From the NCBI GenBank assembly GCA_003640645.1, contig QGHH01000010.1, positions 90,778 to 154,777 on the forward strand: a stretch of 64,000 bases of DNA. The letters run 5' to 3'. The notes under the pieces are model-generated. The model was given only the letters and a program-made list of their open reading frames with translations. It ran no database searches and was not told the DNA's origin. Source of the stretch: Fredinandcohnia aciditolerans (GTDB lineage: Bacteria; Bacillota; Bacilli; Bacillales; Bacillaceae_L). Positions 1-8,554 of this stretch are shown here, piece after piece; positions within the stretch are counted from its first letter, which is position 1; the number at the start of each line of letters is the position of its first letter. The translations under genes were made by a program, and so were the position numbers.

Positions 1-354
1 ATGACCATGGTTAACTAATTGGCGAGCTGCACGACGAGTACGAGCAAGACCAAGACGGTAAACCAGGTTATCTAAACGTGATTCAAGAAGAATCATGAAG
101 TTTTCACCAAGGATCCCTTGCATTTTGCTTGCATTGTTGAATGTGTTACGGAATTGACGTTCGTTCACACCATACATATGACGAAGCTTTTGCTTTTCTT
201 GTAATTGTAAACCATATTCAGAAAGCTTTTTGCGTTGGTTAGGACCATGTTGTCCAGGAGCGTAAGGACGCTTTTCTAATTCTTTACCAGTACCACTTAA
301 TGAGATGCCAAGACGACGGGATAATTTCCAGCTTGGACCAGTATAACGAGCCAT
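1..354 (-). CDS. rpsD: 30S ribosomal protein S4 (5' part, cut by window edge)
   Basis: Ribosomal protein S4, a primary 16S rRNA binding protein of the small subunit and, in Bacillus, a repressor of its own mRNA. The minus-strand reading frame starts [16 protein letters not shown] and continues with the family's conserved APGQHG segment and the start of the S4 RNA-binding domain ([27 protein letters not shown]). About 118 codons are present; the remaining C-terminal part lies left of position 1. The start is fixed by the ATG at 354-352, preceded by GAAGGAGGAG at 370-361. It is transcribed away from dgcP, from its own consensus promoter at 559-587. Confidence 0.97.
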   Translation of the reverse strand, partial: MARYTGPSWKLSRRLGISLSGTGKELEKRPYAPGQHGPNQRKKLSEYGLQLQEKQKLRHMYGVNERQFRNTFNNASKMQGILGENFMILLESRLDNLVYRLGLARTRRAARQLVNHGH

Positions 355-552
355 GAATGACTCCTCCTTCAATGTTTTTATTTTGTTGTAAAATAAAAAC
401 AGATGTGCTAGATGCTTTCGACTATTTTGTTTTCATGTATCTTCGCTCTAGCAGCCAAGAGTTACGTGATACACCATCTATGAGCTAGAAGCTCACGCAG
501 AGGAACAAAATAGAACAAAAACCTAATCACATACGCTGCAATATTTTACACA
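355..552 (-). promoter_or_regulatory. long rpsD mRNA leader, probable S4 autoregulatory leader
   Basis: About 200 nt separate the predicted transcription start (near 552) from the rpsD ATG, far more than translation needs. The leader RNA contains a self-complementary segment (TGAGCTTCTAGCTCA, minus strand of about 481-495) and other potential pairings reaching towards the ribosome binding site. In B. subtilis S4 represses its own synthesis by binding a pseudoknotted leader. Function here is inferred from position and family knowledge; I did not fold the RNA. Confidence 0.55.
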
Positions 553-558
553 ACGATC

Positions 559-587
559 ATTATATGATTTTTAGTAAAGGAAGTCAA
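559..587 (-). promoter_or_regulatory. sigma-A promoter of rpsD
   Basis: On the minus strand TTGACT (587-582) and TATAAT (564-559) are separated by exactly 17 bp, a near-perfect vegetative promoter as expected for a highly expressed ribosomal protein gene. Confidence 0.8.
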
Positions 588-761
588 GTATCATGAAAAT
601 ATACATAAAACCGCAAGATCTTTGTCTTTTTATGGAGGAAATTAGATGATTAATATGAAGATGTAATAAATTTGGATTTTTTACGATATAATAAAACATT
701 TTTCGTGCATTTTCTATTATAATGAAAATAGTAAGTACTTATGTTAGATGGGTGATTAATC

Positions 762-2183
762 ATGAAGTTTCCTAATGAAGAATTGAGATATGAGCAACTT
801 TTTAGAGTAACCTCTAAGTTTCACTCAACCATGGATATAGATGCTGTGCTCGAAGAGGTTATGAATACATTACAAGATGTATACCCATCGTTTACATTTA
901 CCCTATTTCTTGCACATGATAATAAACGACATAACGTTATTCCTATTAAAGATATACAAGAATATGAAAATGGTGAACATTCGCTTGTTATGCAAGCGTT
1001 TGTAAACGGTACCTTGCAACATGAAAATTCAATTACTGATAAAAAATCGGTCATTTATGCCCCTTTAAAAGGAAGGCAGGGTGTTTATGGAGTCTTGCAA
1101 ATCAATGCCCATTACGGATTGGTATTTCCTAAATCAGAAATCCAGTTTATTGAACTGTTGGCAAATACGGCTGGACATGCATTCGAAAATGCCCAACTCT
1201 ACCAACAGTCGAAACAATTAATTGCTGATCTACAATTAATTAATGAAACTTCACATAAACTAAATTCTAATTTGCGATTAACAGATACAATGACATTCAT
1301 GACATCTCAAATCAAAGCCTCCTTCGGCGCAAATGAAGTAGGCTTCTTATTACAATCGAATGGACAAATAGAGGTACTTCCAGGAAGTACTACTTTTTTT
1401 GAAGAAGGACATGGCGAGCAATATATTTTATACTGCCTTGATCGAATATTAACAGAAAAAGAAACTCTATTCATAGGGGATTTACAGGTGGATCCGGCAT
1501 TTGGCAAATCCGTCTATCGTTCTATGATGTCTGTTCCAATTGTACAACGCAGTGAAATTTTAGGTGTTGCCATTGTTTTACATGAACTACCTTATTTCTT
1601 TTCTTTTGATAAGTTTAAACTCCTGCAATCCTTGATTTATCATTCATCATTGGCTTTTACAAATTCGATCCTTCGGGAAGAACTCGAAAAATTGGTTATC
1701 ACCGATTATTTAACCAAACTTTATTCCCGAAATCACTTAGAGGATTGTGTACACAAATCATTGGAAACAGATGCTTTTGGTACGTTTATACTAATTGACA
1801 TTGATGATTTCAAAGGTATTAATGATACTTATGGTCATCAGGTTGGGGACGAAGCAATTATTCAAATAGCTAATCTCATTAAGGAAAATATCCGTGACAA
1901 TGATATTGGAGCAAGATGGGGTGGAGAAGAACTCGCAATTTACCTGCCTAGAGTGGATTTAGCTTCAGGGATTACTGTAGCAGAAAGGCTCGGAAAAAGA
2001 GTGGAACAAAATTCAAATCCCAAAATCACAATATCTTGTGGGGTGGCTACCTGGCATAAAGAATTCAGAGAAACATTCCAAAGTTTATTCCATCGTGCAG
2101 ACAATGCACTGTATGCAGCTAAACAATCAGGGAAAAATCAAGTTATTGCTAGTGAAAATAAAGTCATTGAAGGGCATCTATAA
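762..2183 (+). CDS. dgcP: diguanylate cyclase with two GAF domains (DgcP/YtrP-like)
   Basis: Predicted to condense two GTP into cyclic di-GMP, the second messenger that favours sessile growth. The 473-residue soluble protein has two GAF-type sensor regions (about residues 20-150 and 165-305) and a C-terminal GGDEF domain (about 310-465). The active-site loop is GGEEL at 387-391, a functional variant of GGDEF. An RxxD product-inhibition site (RDND, 378-381) lies exactly five residues before it, so feedback control by c-di-GMP is likely. No membrane segment or EAL domain is visible. B. subtilis carries its GAF-GGDEF enzyme DgcP (YtrP) next to the same neighbours, which supports the symbol. The start is ATG 762 with a weak GGGTGA ribosome site. 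It is transcribed alone and ends at the terminator at 2236. Confidence 0.88.
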   Translation: MKFPNEELRYEQLFRVTSKFHSTMDIDAVLEEVMNTLQDVYPSFTFTLFLAHDNKRHNVIPIKDIQEYENGEHSLVMQAFVNGTLQHENSITDKKSVIYAPLKGRQGVYGVLQINAHYGLVFPKSEIQFIELLANTAGHAFENAQLYQQSKQLIADLQLINETSHKLNSNLRLTDTMTFMTSQIKASFGANEVGFLLQSNGQIEVLPGSTTFFEEGHGEQYILYCLDRILTEKETLFIGDLQVDPAFGKSVYRSMMSVPIVQRSEILGVAIVLHELPYFFSFDKFKLLQSLIYHSSLAFTNSILREELEKLVITDYLTKLYSRNHLEDCVHKSLETDAFGTFILIDIDDFKGINDTYGHQVGDEAIIQIANLIKENIRDNDIGARWGGEELAIYLPRVDLASGITVAERLGKRVEQNSNPKITISCGVATWHKEFRETFQSLFHRADNALYAAKQSGKNQVIASENKVIEGHL

Positions 2184-2235
2184 AGGAATCGGGTTCCGAT
2201 TCAGGGTGTAAAATAGTAAATTCCCCTACATTTTT

Positions 2236-2275
2236 AGCGTGAATTCACATACGAATTCACGCTTTAATTTTTATT
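2236..2275 (+). terminator. terminator after dgcP
   Basis: Perfect 11-bp inverted repeat AGCGTGAATTC / GAATTCACGCT with a 6-nt loop, followed by TTAATTTTTATT. The same hairpin recurs at 63668, again just before a CTTCGGAC repeat array. Confidence 0.85.
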
Positions 2276-2301
2276 GATAAAGAATGTTCCAGAATACTTA
2301 A

Positions 2302-2873
2302 ACTTCGGACACCCCTGGTCTGAAAGTGGCATCCCGAGTCCGAAGATGTCTAGACTTCGGACACACCGGTGAATGAATCTGACATGTCGAGTCCGAAGAT
2401 CTTTAGACTTCGGACACAGCGTGCATGAATCTGGCATGTCGAGTCCGAAGATCTTTAAACTTCAGACACTCTCGTGCTAAATTAGCGTCCCCGAGTCCGA
2501 AGATACCTAGACTTCGGACACACCGGGCATGAATCTGGCATGCCGAGTCCGAAGATCTTTAAACTTCGGACACTCTCGCGCTAAATCTGCGTCCCCGAGT
2601 CCGAAGTTGTGCTATCTTCAGACAATGATTAGCTAAATCTGCTTAGTCGAGTCCGAAGATCTCTAAACTTCGGAAATACCCAGTCTGAATCAGCCTTCCC
2701 GAGTCCGAAGATTTCTAAACTTCGGACACACCGGGCATGAATCTGGCATGCCGAGTCCGAAGATCTTTAAACTTCGGACACTCTCGCGCTAAATTAGCGT
2801 CCCCGAGTCCGAAGCTACCTAAACTTCAGCCACCCTCGCGCAAAATCAGCCCCCCGTGTCAGTAATGATTTTA
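2302..2873. repeat. tandem palindrome array A (11 units, 52 bp)
   Basis: The dgcP-megL gap holds eleven tandem units beginning ACTTCGGAC or a variant, at 2302, 2354, 2407, 2459, 2511, 2563, 2615, 2667, 2719, 2771 and 2823. Every step is 52 bp except one of 53. Each unit carries CTTCGGAC and its inverse GTCCGAAG. Neighbouring units form a 25-bp hairpin (8-bp stem, 9-nt loop) plus a 27-bp spacer. Spacers vary but often hold their own dyads (GGCATG/CATGCC; CGCTAA/TTAGCG). Units 5-6 and 9-10 are almost identical as dimers, so spread by duplication is likely. The last unit is decayed. No reading frame runs through, because 52 is not a multiple of three. Function unknown. Confidence 0.95.
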
Positions 2874-3027
2874 ATTGTTATTCGACATTAGAAATCATTC
2901 GCGTTTTGCTATGATAATTAGTCTGTTTACAACTCAAAATAGCCCCCTTCTATAATGGATGTCCTCTTTGGGAGTAACAGCGCTTTAATTCGCTATAATA
3001 TAAAACCTAGTAAACCTCTGTGAAAAT

Positions 3028-3041
3028 AGAAAACGCTTTCA
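3028..3041 (+). promoter_or_regulatory. candidate CcpA (cre) site upstream of megL
   Basis: AGAAAACGCTTTCA matches the palindromic cre consensus TGAAARCGCTTTCA except for the first base. It lies about 25-35 bp past a likely -10 box (TATAAT, 2994-2999), a position where CcpA blocks elongation. This would place megL under carbon catabolite repression. Inferred from sequence only. Confidence 0.5.
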
Positions 3042-3104
3042 ATACAACCTTTCTTGTCATATGCTAATGGTATAGTCAAAAGTTTTAAGGGGGATAAGGG
3101 GAGC

Positions 3105-4283
3105 ATGAGCAATGAAAGTAAATACTTTGACACTTTAGCAATACATGGTGGCGGAACAACTTCTCCAAATGGGAGTTTAACACCACCACTTTACCAAACA
3201 TCAACTTTTACATTTGAATCAGCTGAACAAGGAGAAGCTCGTTTTGCTGGTGCGGATGAAGGATATATATATTCAAGATTAGGGAACCCAACAGTTAAAA
3301 TTTTAGAAGAAAGAATTGCTCTCTTAGAGGGAGGGGAAGCAGGGCTTTCATTTGGATCGGGGATGGCGGCTGTTTCAGCTGTGTTATTTGCATTAACAAA
3401 ATCCGGTGATCATATCCTCTGTTCACAGGGACTGTATGGGTGTACATTTGGTCTCCTACAGATGATGAACGAGAAGTACAATATTGAACATGATTACAGT
3501 GATATGGATGATGAAGAGGAAATTCTATCAAAAATTACTCCACAAACGAAACTAATCTACATTGAGACACCAATTAATCCAACTATGAAACTCATTGATT
3601 TACAAATGGTTGTTAAGATTGCGAAACAGCTTAATATCCCAGTTGTCGTGGACAATACTTTTAGTTCACCGTATTTGCAGCAACCTATTAAATTGGGCTG
3701 TGATATTGTGATACACAGTGCTACAAAGTATATTGGAGGACATGGTGATGTTATCGCAGGTCTTGTCGTTGGCAAAAAAGATTTTATTCAACAGGTGGCA
3801 ATGACAACGAAAAAGGATATTGGTGGTATTATGTCACCATTTGATGCATGGCTTTTACTTCGTGGGCTAAAAACACTGCCAGTAAGGATGGACCGCCACT
3901 GCGATAATACAGAAAAAATCGCATTCTCACTCAAAGAGCATAATAATGTGGAGCAAATTTTTTATCCCGGTGATATAGAAAGTCCAGCGTACGAGATTAT
4001 GAAAAAACAAATGAGTAAGCCAGGTGGACTTATATCTTTTACAATTAAAGGCACAAAGAAAGATGCGCAAAACGTTCTAAATCGACTGAAGTTGATCAAA
4101 ATTGCTGTTAGCTTAGGTGATACAGAGACTCTCATTCAGCATCCAGCAACAATGACACATTCTGTTGTGCCAGAGGAATCTCGATTGAAAATGGGGATTA
4201 TGGATAATTTGATTCGACTTTCGGTAGGATTAGAAGCATGGGAAGATATTTGGGATGATTTAAATCAAGCGTTAAACGGATAA
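3105..4283 (+). CDS. megL: methionine gamma-lyase (PLP-dependent trans-sulfuration family)
   Basis: Predicted to split L-methionine into methanethiol, 2-oxobutyrate and ammonia. The 392-residue protein is a Cys/Met-metabolism PLP enzyme: the PLP lysine is K208 in HSATKYIGGHGD. The features that separate methionine gamma-lyase from cystathionine lyases are present, namely Tyr111 and the special Cys113 in QGLYGCTF, and MDRHC later in the chain. The start is ATG 3105, preceded by AAGGGGG and AAGGGGAG; the frame stays open upstream to a TTG at 3054 without a ribosome site. It is a single gene between array A and the bidirectional terminator at 4334. A cystathionine or homocysteine lyase remains possible but is less likely given Cys113. 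Confidence 0.87.
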   Translation: MSNESKYFDTLAIHGGGTTSPNGSLTPPLYQTSTFTFESAEQGEARFAGADEGYIYSRLGNPTVKILEERIALLEGGEAGLSFGSGMAAVSAVLFALTKSGDHILCSQGLYGCTFGLLQMMNEKYNIEHDYSDMDDEEEILSKITPQTKLIYIETPINPTMKLIDLQMVVKIAKQLNIPVVVDNTFSSPYLQQPIKLGCDIVIHSATKYIGGHGDVIAGLVVGKKDFIQQVAMTTKKDIGGIMSPFDAWLLLRGLKTLPVRMDRHCDNTEKIAFSLKEHNNVEQIFYPGDIESPAYEIMKKQMSKPGGLISFTIKGTKKDAQNVLNRLKLIKIAVSLGDTETLIQHPATMTHSVVPEESRLKMGIMDNLIRLSVGLEAWEDIWDDLNQALNG

Positions 4284-4333
4284 GGAGAACAAGTCTAGAG
4301 GTCTAGCGACTCATAAATACGGGCAAATCAAAA

Positions 4334-4373
4334 AGCCAGGGAGGACAAAAATCCTCACTGGCTCGTTTTATTT
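4334..4373. terminator. bidirectional terminator between megL and msrC
   Basis: AGCCAGGGAGGA / TCCTCACTGGCT (12 bp, one mismatch) with loop CAAAAA. It is followed by CGTTTTATTT on the plus strand and TTTTTGATTTG on the minus strand, so it can serve both converging genes. Confidence 0.8.
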
Positions 4374-4376
4374 GCC

Positions 4377-4490
4377 AAGTTCCAGGTGCCGGCTGCTCTC
4401 TGATCTTTGCCGATCGTCTCGGAAGGTAAAAGGCACCTTCTGTCAGCGCTCATCTTATGCTTGTCGCCTAAAGCTTAGCACCTTGCACAT
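4377..4490. repeat. degenerate dispersed intergenic repeat, copy 1
   Basis: A GC-richer stretch with partial inverted repeats (AGGTGCC / GGCACCT) and the segment CTTATGCTTGTCGCC. It resembles the short intergenic element at 24552-24655 and one I recall as common in Bacillaceae genomes. It encodes nothing recognisable; the open frame across it is not conserved-looking. The family assignment is from memory. Confidence 0.45.
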
Positions 4491-4492
4491 TT

Positions 4493-4972
4493 CTATAGAT
4501 GTTTTTCTAAAACCTTCACAAATTCTTCAAGACATTGTTGGTCTACTTCATCAAAACGTTCTTTGATTGGACTGTCGATATCTAACACACCAAATACTTC
4601 ACCATTTTTCATAATTGGAACAACAATTTCTGATTGGGAAGCACTATCACATGCAATATGACCAGGGAATAGATGAACATCTGCCACTCTCTCAGTCTTT
4701 CTATTTTGGGCGGCAGTGCCACAAACCCCACGTCCCATCTTAATTCTCACACACGCAGGTAGGCCTTGGAATGGTCCTAGAATAAGTTCATCTTCTTTCT
4801 TTATATAAAAGCCAACCCAATTGACATTATCTAAAAATTGGTTAAGTAATGATGATGCATTTGCTAAATTGGCTATTTGATCTTGTTCGCCTTCAAGCAA
4901 AGCTTGCAACTGTTTTGTTACCAGTTTATAGTCTTCTGCTTTATTACCTTTGTATTGTTCGACATGAAACAT
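4493..4972 (-). CDS. msrC: free methionine-(R)-sulfoxide reductase (GAF family, YtsP)
   Basis: Reduces free methionine-R-sulfoxide, repairing oxidised methionine in the cytosol. The 159-residue protein is a single GAF domain with the diagnostic cysteines of the fRMsr family in LPACVRI, GRGVCGTA and HIACDSASQSEIV, and the NWVGFY segment near residue 50. Length matches the family (about 160). The start is the ATG at 4972, with a GAGGGG-type ribosome site just upstream. It is transcribed divergently from the TetR gene and converges on megL, a pairing of methionine degradation and methionine repair that may be coincidental. B. subtilis has ytsP at this place. Confidence 0.92.
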   Translation of the reverse strand: MFHVEQYKGNKAEDYKLVTKQLQALLEGEQDQIANLANASSLLNQFLDNVNWVGFYIKKEDELILGPFQGLPACVRIKMGRGVCGTAAQNRKTERVADVHLFPGHIACDSASQSEIVVPIMKNGEVFGVLDIDSPIKERFDEVDQQCLEEFVKVLEKHL

Positions 4973-5115
4973 TATGATTCCCCTCCATTTGAGTAATACC
5001 TACATAAATTATATTAAATGATAGCTTAAAGCGCGTGACTTGTCGATAAATTCTTAAAGGAATCCACCTTAGCATATCGAAATCTATACTATATTAAGGG
5101 TAAGGTGGGTTGGTT

Positions 5116-5769
5116 ATGAAAAGTAAAACAATGAAACAAAAAGTTATTGAGTCGTCCGTATTCTTATTTAATACAAAAGGCTTTGATGGAACAACAGTAC
5201 GTGAAATTGCGAAAAGAGCAAATTGTAATGTCGCTAATATCTCCTACTATTTTGGAAATAAGGAAGGTTTACTAGAACATTTAGTTTCTTCTTACCTAGA
5301 GGGATATTTAACTATTGTCGAGCATGCCTATATTGAATTAGATAACAGAACGGCAAGAGAATGTTTATTGCTTGCGGTCAGAGGGATTATGGAATACCAA
5401 AAGGATAATCGTCACTTATCACGTTTTGTCCAAAGGGAAATTACATTTGATACCACTTTGATTCGTGAAATCATGACCACCTATATGGCGAAAGAAAAAT
5501 ATTATTTCCAAGCCATTTTTGAAACAGGTATAAAACAACAGGAATTTGCCCTTGTTCCAATCCCTTATGCCATCATGCAATTAAAGGGGATGTTATCTAT
5601 GCCTTATCTACACCCTCAATATATGTCGGAAGTTTTACATTTAATGCCTTATGAGTTGTATGTTAGTGAACAATATTGTCATGAAATAGAGAAATGGGTA
5701 AACACGACCATTTGTAAACAACCTCAAACGGTAAAAAGCAAAGTAACTCAGATTCCCGTTAATATCTAG
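5116..5769 (+). CDS. yttP: TetR-family transcriptional regulator (YttP)
   Basis: A 217-residue TetR/AcrR-type repressor. The N-terminal helix-turn-helix is clear (TTVREIAKRANCNVANISYY, about residues 24-45, then FGNKEGLLEHL). The larger C-terminal ligand domain is poorly conserved and gives no clue to the inducer. The start is ATG 5116, seven bases after AAGGTGG; the TTG six bases upstream has no ribosome site. It sits at the same place as B. subtilis yttP, between msrC and hisJ. Its 3' end overlaps that of hisJ by 11 bp, tail to tail, leaving no room for a separate terminator. Confidence 0.88.
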   Translation: MKSKTMKQKVIESSVFLFNTKGFDGTTVREIAKRANCNVANISYYFGNKEGLLEHLVSSYLEGYLTIVEHAYIELDNRTARECLLLAVRGIMEYQKDNRHLSRFVQREITFDTTLIREIMTTYMAKEKYYFQAIFETGIKQQEFALVPIPYAIMQLKGMLSMPYLHPQYMSEVLHLMPYELYVSEQYCHEIEKWVNTTICKQPQTVKSKVTQIPVNI

Positions 5770-6580
5770 TTGGTGACACTAACAAAGCATCTTTAATTAG
5801 ATGTTCAAATCCTTGATTTAAATCCTTCCTGCTATGGGCATCGGAACCATAGACGAGAGGGATTTTTCGTTTTATTGCCTCTTTAATGATTTTTTCTGGT
5901 GGATAAACCTCTCGACAAAGTGGTTTATTAATACCAGCACCATTATAATCCAATGCTAATCCAAGTTCTGCAATTTGGTCGAGTATTGAGTGAATTTTGT
6001 CATCGAATTGCTTGGATACCGGGAATTTCTTTTGAAACTTATGCACAAGTGTAATATGGCCAATCCTTTTTGGCTTAAATTGACCTAGGTTTGCCGTTAT
6101 AGAACGCGCCAAAGTATCATAATAAGCTTCATAGACCGCCTCAACTGAGGAAAAGTCACTGATCATAGTCGCAAACGTGTCAGGACTATAATCGAGGCAA
6201 TAATACTGATCTTGTTTTTTTAAAAAATGAACAGAGAGAATGCTATCATTCAAATAGCGACCATACTCATTCAAAAAAGTCCTTGTGTCCTCTTCATATC
6301 CCTCAATATAGTCGACCTCTAATCCAATATTGATTTTAATATCTGATGCAAACTTTTTTTGAAGCTCGGTTAATACAGAAAAATAGATTTCTAGCTGATT
6401 TTCGTCCATTCCACTGTCCTGTTGAGGTGTGGGATCGTTAAATCGTGACGGAAGTGGTGCATGTTCTGTGAACGATATTTCATTAAACCCTAACTGTAGA
6501 GCACGGGCAATGTAATCCTCAAATGGGTCCTTTGTACCATGCGGGCAAAAGGGTGTATGGATATGACCATCTGCTTTCAT
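5759..6580 (-). CDS. hisJ: histidinol-phosphatase, PHP family
   Basis: Catalyses the dephosphorylation of L-histidinol phosphate in histidine synthesis. The 273-residue protein opens with the PHP metal-binding motif HIHTPFCPHG and contains further ligands in FTEHAPLP and the closing GSDAHS segment. B. subtilis HisJ (YtvP) has about the same length and the same location, apart from the his operon. The start is taken as ATG 6580 (MKADGHIHTPF), preceded by GAGGG at good distance; the open frame continues upstream to 6661 but with an AT-rich, non-protein-like lead. It converges on yttP with an 11-bp 3' overlap. Confidence 0.93.
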   Translation of the reverse strand: MKADGHIHTPFCPHGTKDPFEDYIARALQLGFNEISFTEHAPLPSRFNDPTPQQDSGMDENQLEIYFSVLTELQKKFASDIKINIGLEVDYIEGYEEDTRTFLNEYGRYLNDSILSVHFLKKQDQYYCLDYSPDTFATMISDFSSVEAVYEAYYDTLARSITANLGQFKPKRIGHITLVHKFQKKFPVSKQFDDKIHSILDQIAELGLALDYNGAGINKPLCREVYPPEKIIKEAIKRKIPLVYGSDAHSRKDLNQGFEHLIKDALLVSPTRY

Positions 6581-6767
6581 CGACAAATCCCTCTTTTTTA
6601 TATAAATTTTGTAAAAAATTTTAAAAGTTTTAGTCAAAAATTGTCGTTTACATGGTATCATAAATACAATAAAAAAACATTTGATTTGATATTATATATA
6701 AAAGTTAAAAACTAATATACATAAATGTCTAGAACGAGATTGATTGTGGGAGCAAGGAGGCCAAATT

Positions 6768-8462
6768 ATGGAAATCATAATCGGCATAATCGTAGTAGCA
6801 AGTGTAGTAACTATTTTTGGGTTTTATTCGAGAAAAAAGATATATAAAGATGTTGATAGGCTTGAAGCTTGGAAGATAGATATGATGAATCGGCCAGTCA
6901 CAGATGAAATAGCTAAAGTAAAAGAGCTTAATATGACTGGTCAAACTGAAGAACTATTTGAACGTTGGAGAAAGCAATGGGATGAAATTGTCACTGTTGC
7001 TCTTCCAGATGTTGAGGAATTATTATTTGATGCTGAAGACTTAGCTGATAAATATCGTTTTGGGAAAGCAAAACGGGTACTTGCCCAAATTGAGGCAATC
7101 TTAAATGATGCTGAAAGCAATATCGCCATTATTTTAGACGAGCTTAAGGATTTAGTTGGCAGTGAGGAAAAAAATCGTGTTGAGGTTGATGAACTAAACC
7201 AACAGTATCGGGAACTTAAAAAGAATCTACTTGCGCATAGACATACTTTTGGACGTGCTGAAATACAGCTTGAAATGAATCTAGAAGATGTTTATGGGAA
7301 ATTTAAAGAATTTGAAGAAGCAACGACGAATGGAAATTACTTTGAGGCAAGAGAAATTGTTCTCCTGATTAAGGATGCGCTATCCGTAACGAAGCAACAA
7401 ATGGATGATATCCCTCACTTATTACATGAATGCCAAAGTACAATTCCAAATCAGTTAAATGAACTTTCTGAAGGATACAGCCAAATGGAACAGGAGGGCT
7501 ATTCTCTAAAGCACCACCAAATTGAGAAAGAAATTGAAAGAATGCGAGAGCAATTATCCCAACATATTTCTCTTATCGAAGAGCTTAAGCTTGAAGATGT
7601 GAAGAAGGGAATTGAAGAAGCACGAGAGTCGCTCGAAACAATCTATGATTTACTGGAAGCTGAAGTAAAAGCAAATCAATTTGTGAAAAAAGAAGTTGAG
7701 AAAATCGAACAAGATTTAGAGGACTTAATTGAAGGCAGTAAAAGCACAGAAGAGGAAACTACCTTTGTTCAACAAAGCTATCATTTAAATGAAAATGATA
7801 TTGAACAACACCGGAATATTGTAAAACAAATTAAACAACTGGTTAAGCAATATGTATCTGTTCAATCAAAGCTTGAAGCGGAGCAAATTGCCTATTCTCT
7901 AATCAAAACGGAGTTAGAAGAGGTGTACGGTAAGATACAGGATGTGAAGGAAGAGCACTTACAATTTTCAGAAATGCTGAAAACACTTCGTAAGGATGAA
8001 CTTCATGCAAGAGAACAAATTTCGGAAATGAAGAAGCAACTTACAGATGCGAGACGACTTATCTCAAAAAGTAATATCCCTGGTCTGCCAGTAAAATATG
8101 CTGAACTCGTTTCGGAAGCAAGATTGTCTCTTACACAAGTAATGAATAGTCTCGAAGAAAAACCACTTAATATGAATACGGTCAATCAAACATTACAAAA
8201 TGCGTCTGATTTAGTTTCACAGACATATAAGCAAGCAGAAGAAATGATTGAGCAAGTATATCTTGCAGAAAAGGTCATCCAATATGGAAACCGATATCGA
8301 AGCAGGGATCAAAAAATGGCAGTTAGTTTACTTGAAGCTGAGAAATCTTTTAGAAATTATGAATATGCACTTGCATTAGAACAAGCTGCAACAGCAATTG
8401 AAGATGTAGATCCTGGAGCGTTGAAAAAAATTGAAGTTTTACTTGAAGATGATTCTAAGTAA
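6768..8462 (+). CDS. ezrA: septation ring formation regulator EzrA
   Basis: A membrane-anchored regulator of FtsZ ring assembly that keeps extra Z-rings from forming and links division to cell-wall synthesis. The 564-residue protein has one N-terminal membrane segment (about residues 2-20), then an almost continuous series of charged coiled-coil, spectrin-like repeats, and the conserved C-terminal QYGNRYRS region around residue 505. Length is as in B. subtilis (about 562). The start is ATG 6768 behind AAGGAGG. It is a single gene with its own terminator at 8461. Confidence 0.95.
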   Translation: MEIIIGIIVVASVVTIFGFYSRKKIYKDVDRLEAWKIDMMNRPVTDEIAKVKELNMTGQTEELFERWRKQWDEIVTVALPDVEELLFDAEDLADKYRFGKAKRVLAQIEAILNDAESNIAIILDELKDLVGSEEKNRVEVDELNQQYRELKKNLLAHRHTFGRAEIQLEMNLEDVYGKFKEFEEATTNGNYFEAREIVLLIKDALSVTKQQMDDIPHLLHECQSTIPNQLNELSEGYSQMEQEGYSLKHHQIEKEIERMREQLSQHISLIEELKLEDVKKGIEEARESLETIYDLLEAEVKANQFVKKEVEKIEQDLEDLIEGSKSTEEETTFVQQSYHLNENDIEQHRNIVKQIKQLVKQYVSVQSKLEAEQIAYSLIKTELEEVYGKIQDVKEEHLQFSEMLKTLRKDELHAREQISEMKKQLTDARRLISKSNIPGLPVKYAELVSEARLSLTQVMNSLEEKPLNMNTVNQTLQNASDLVSQTYKQAEEMIEQVYLAEKVIQYGNRYRSRDQKMAVSLLEAEKSFRNYEYALALEQAATAIEDVDPGALKKIEVLLEDDSK

Positions 8463-8495
8463 AGGGCCTCAAATTGGGGTCCTTTTCCTTTTTTT
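8461..8495 (+). terminator. terminator after ezrA
   Basis: AAAGGGCCTC / GGGGTCCTTT stem (10 bp with two G-U pairs in RNA) with loop AAATT, then TTCCTTTTTTT. Confidence 0.75.
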
Positions 8496-8554
8496 ATTTT
8501 ATAAATGTATGTTATCATTTTGTTTGCAAAATATCGCATAGTAGGGGTAATAAG

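Noticed and set aside
2302-2873. Strand of the structured RNA inferred from G-U pairs
   Set aside because: A single transition in a palindrome gives G-U on one strand and A-C on the other, so the variant arms do not prove which strand is transcribed.
4372-4566. 64-residue open frame between megL and msrC
   Set aside because: Runs through a degenerate dispersed repeat into the msrC 3' end; no ribosome site.
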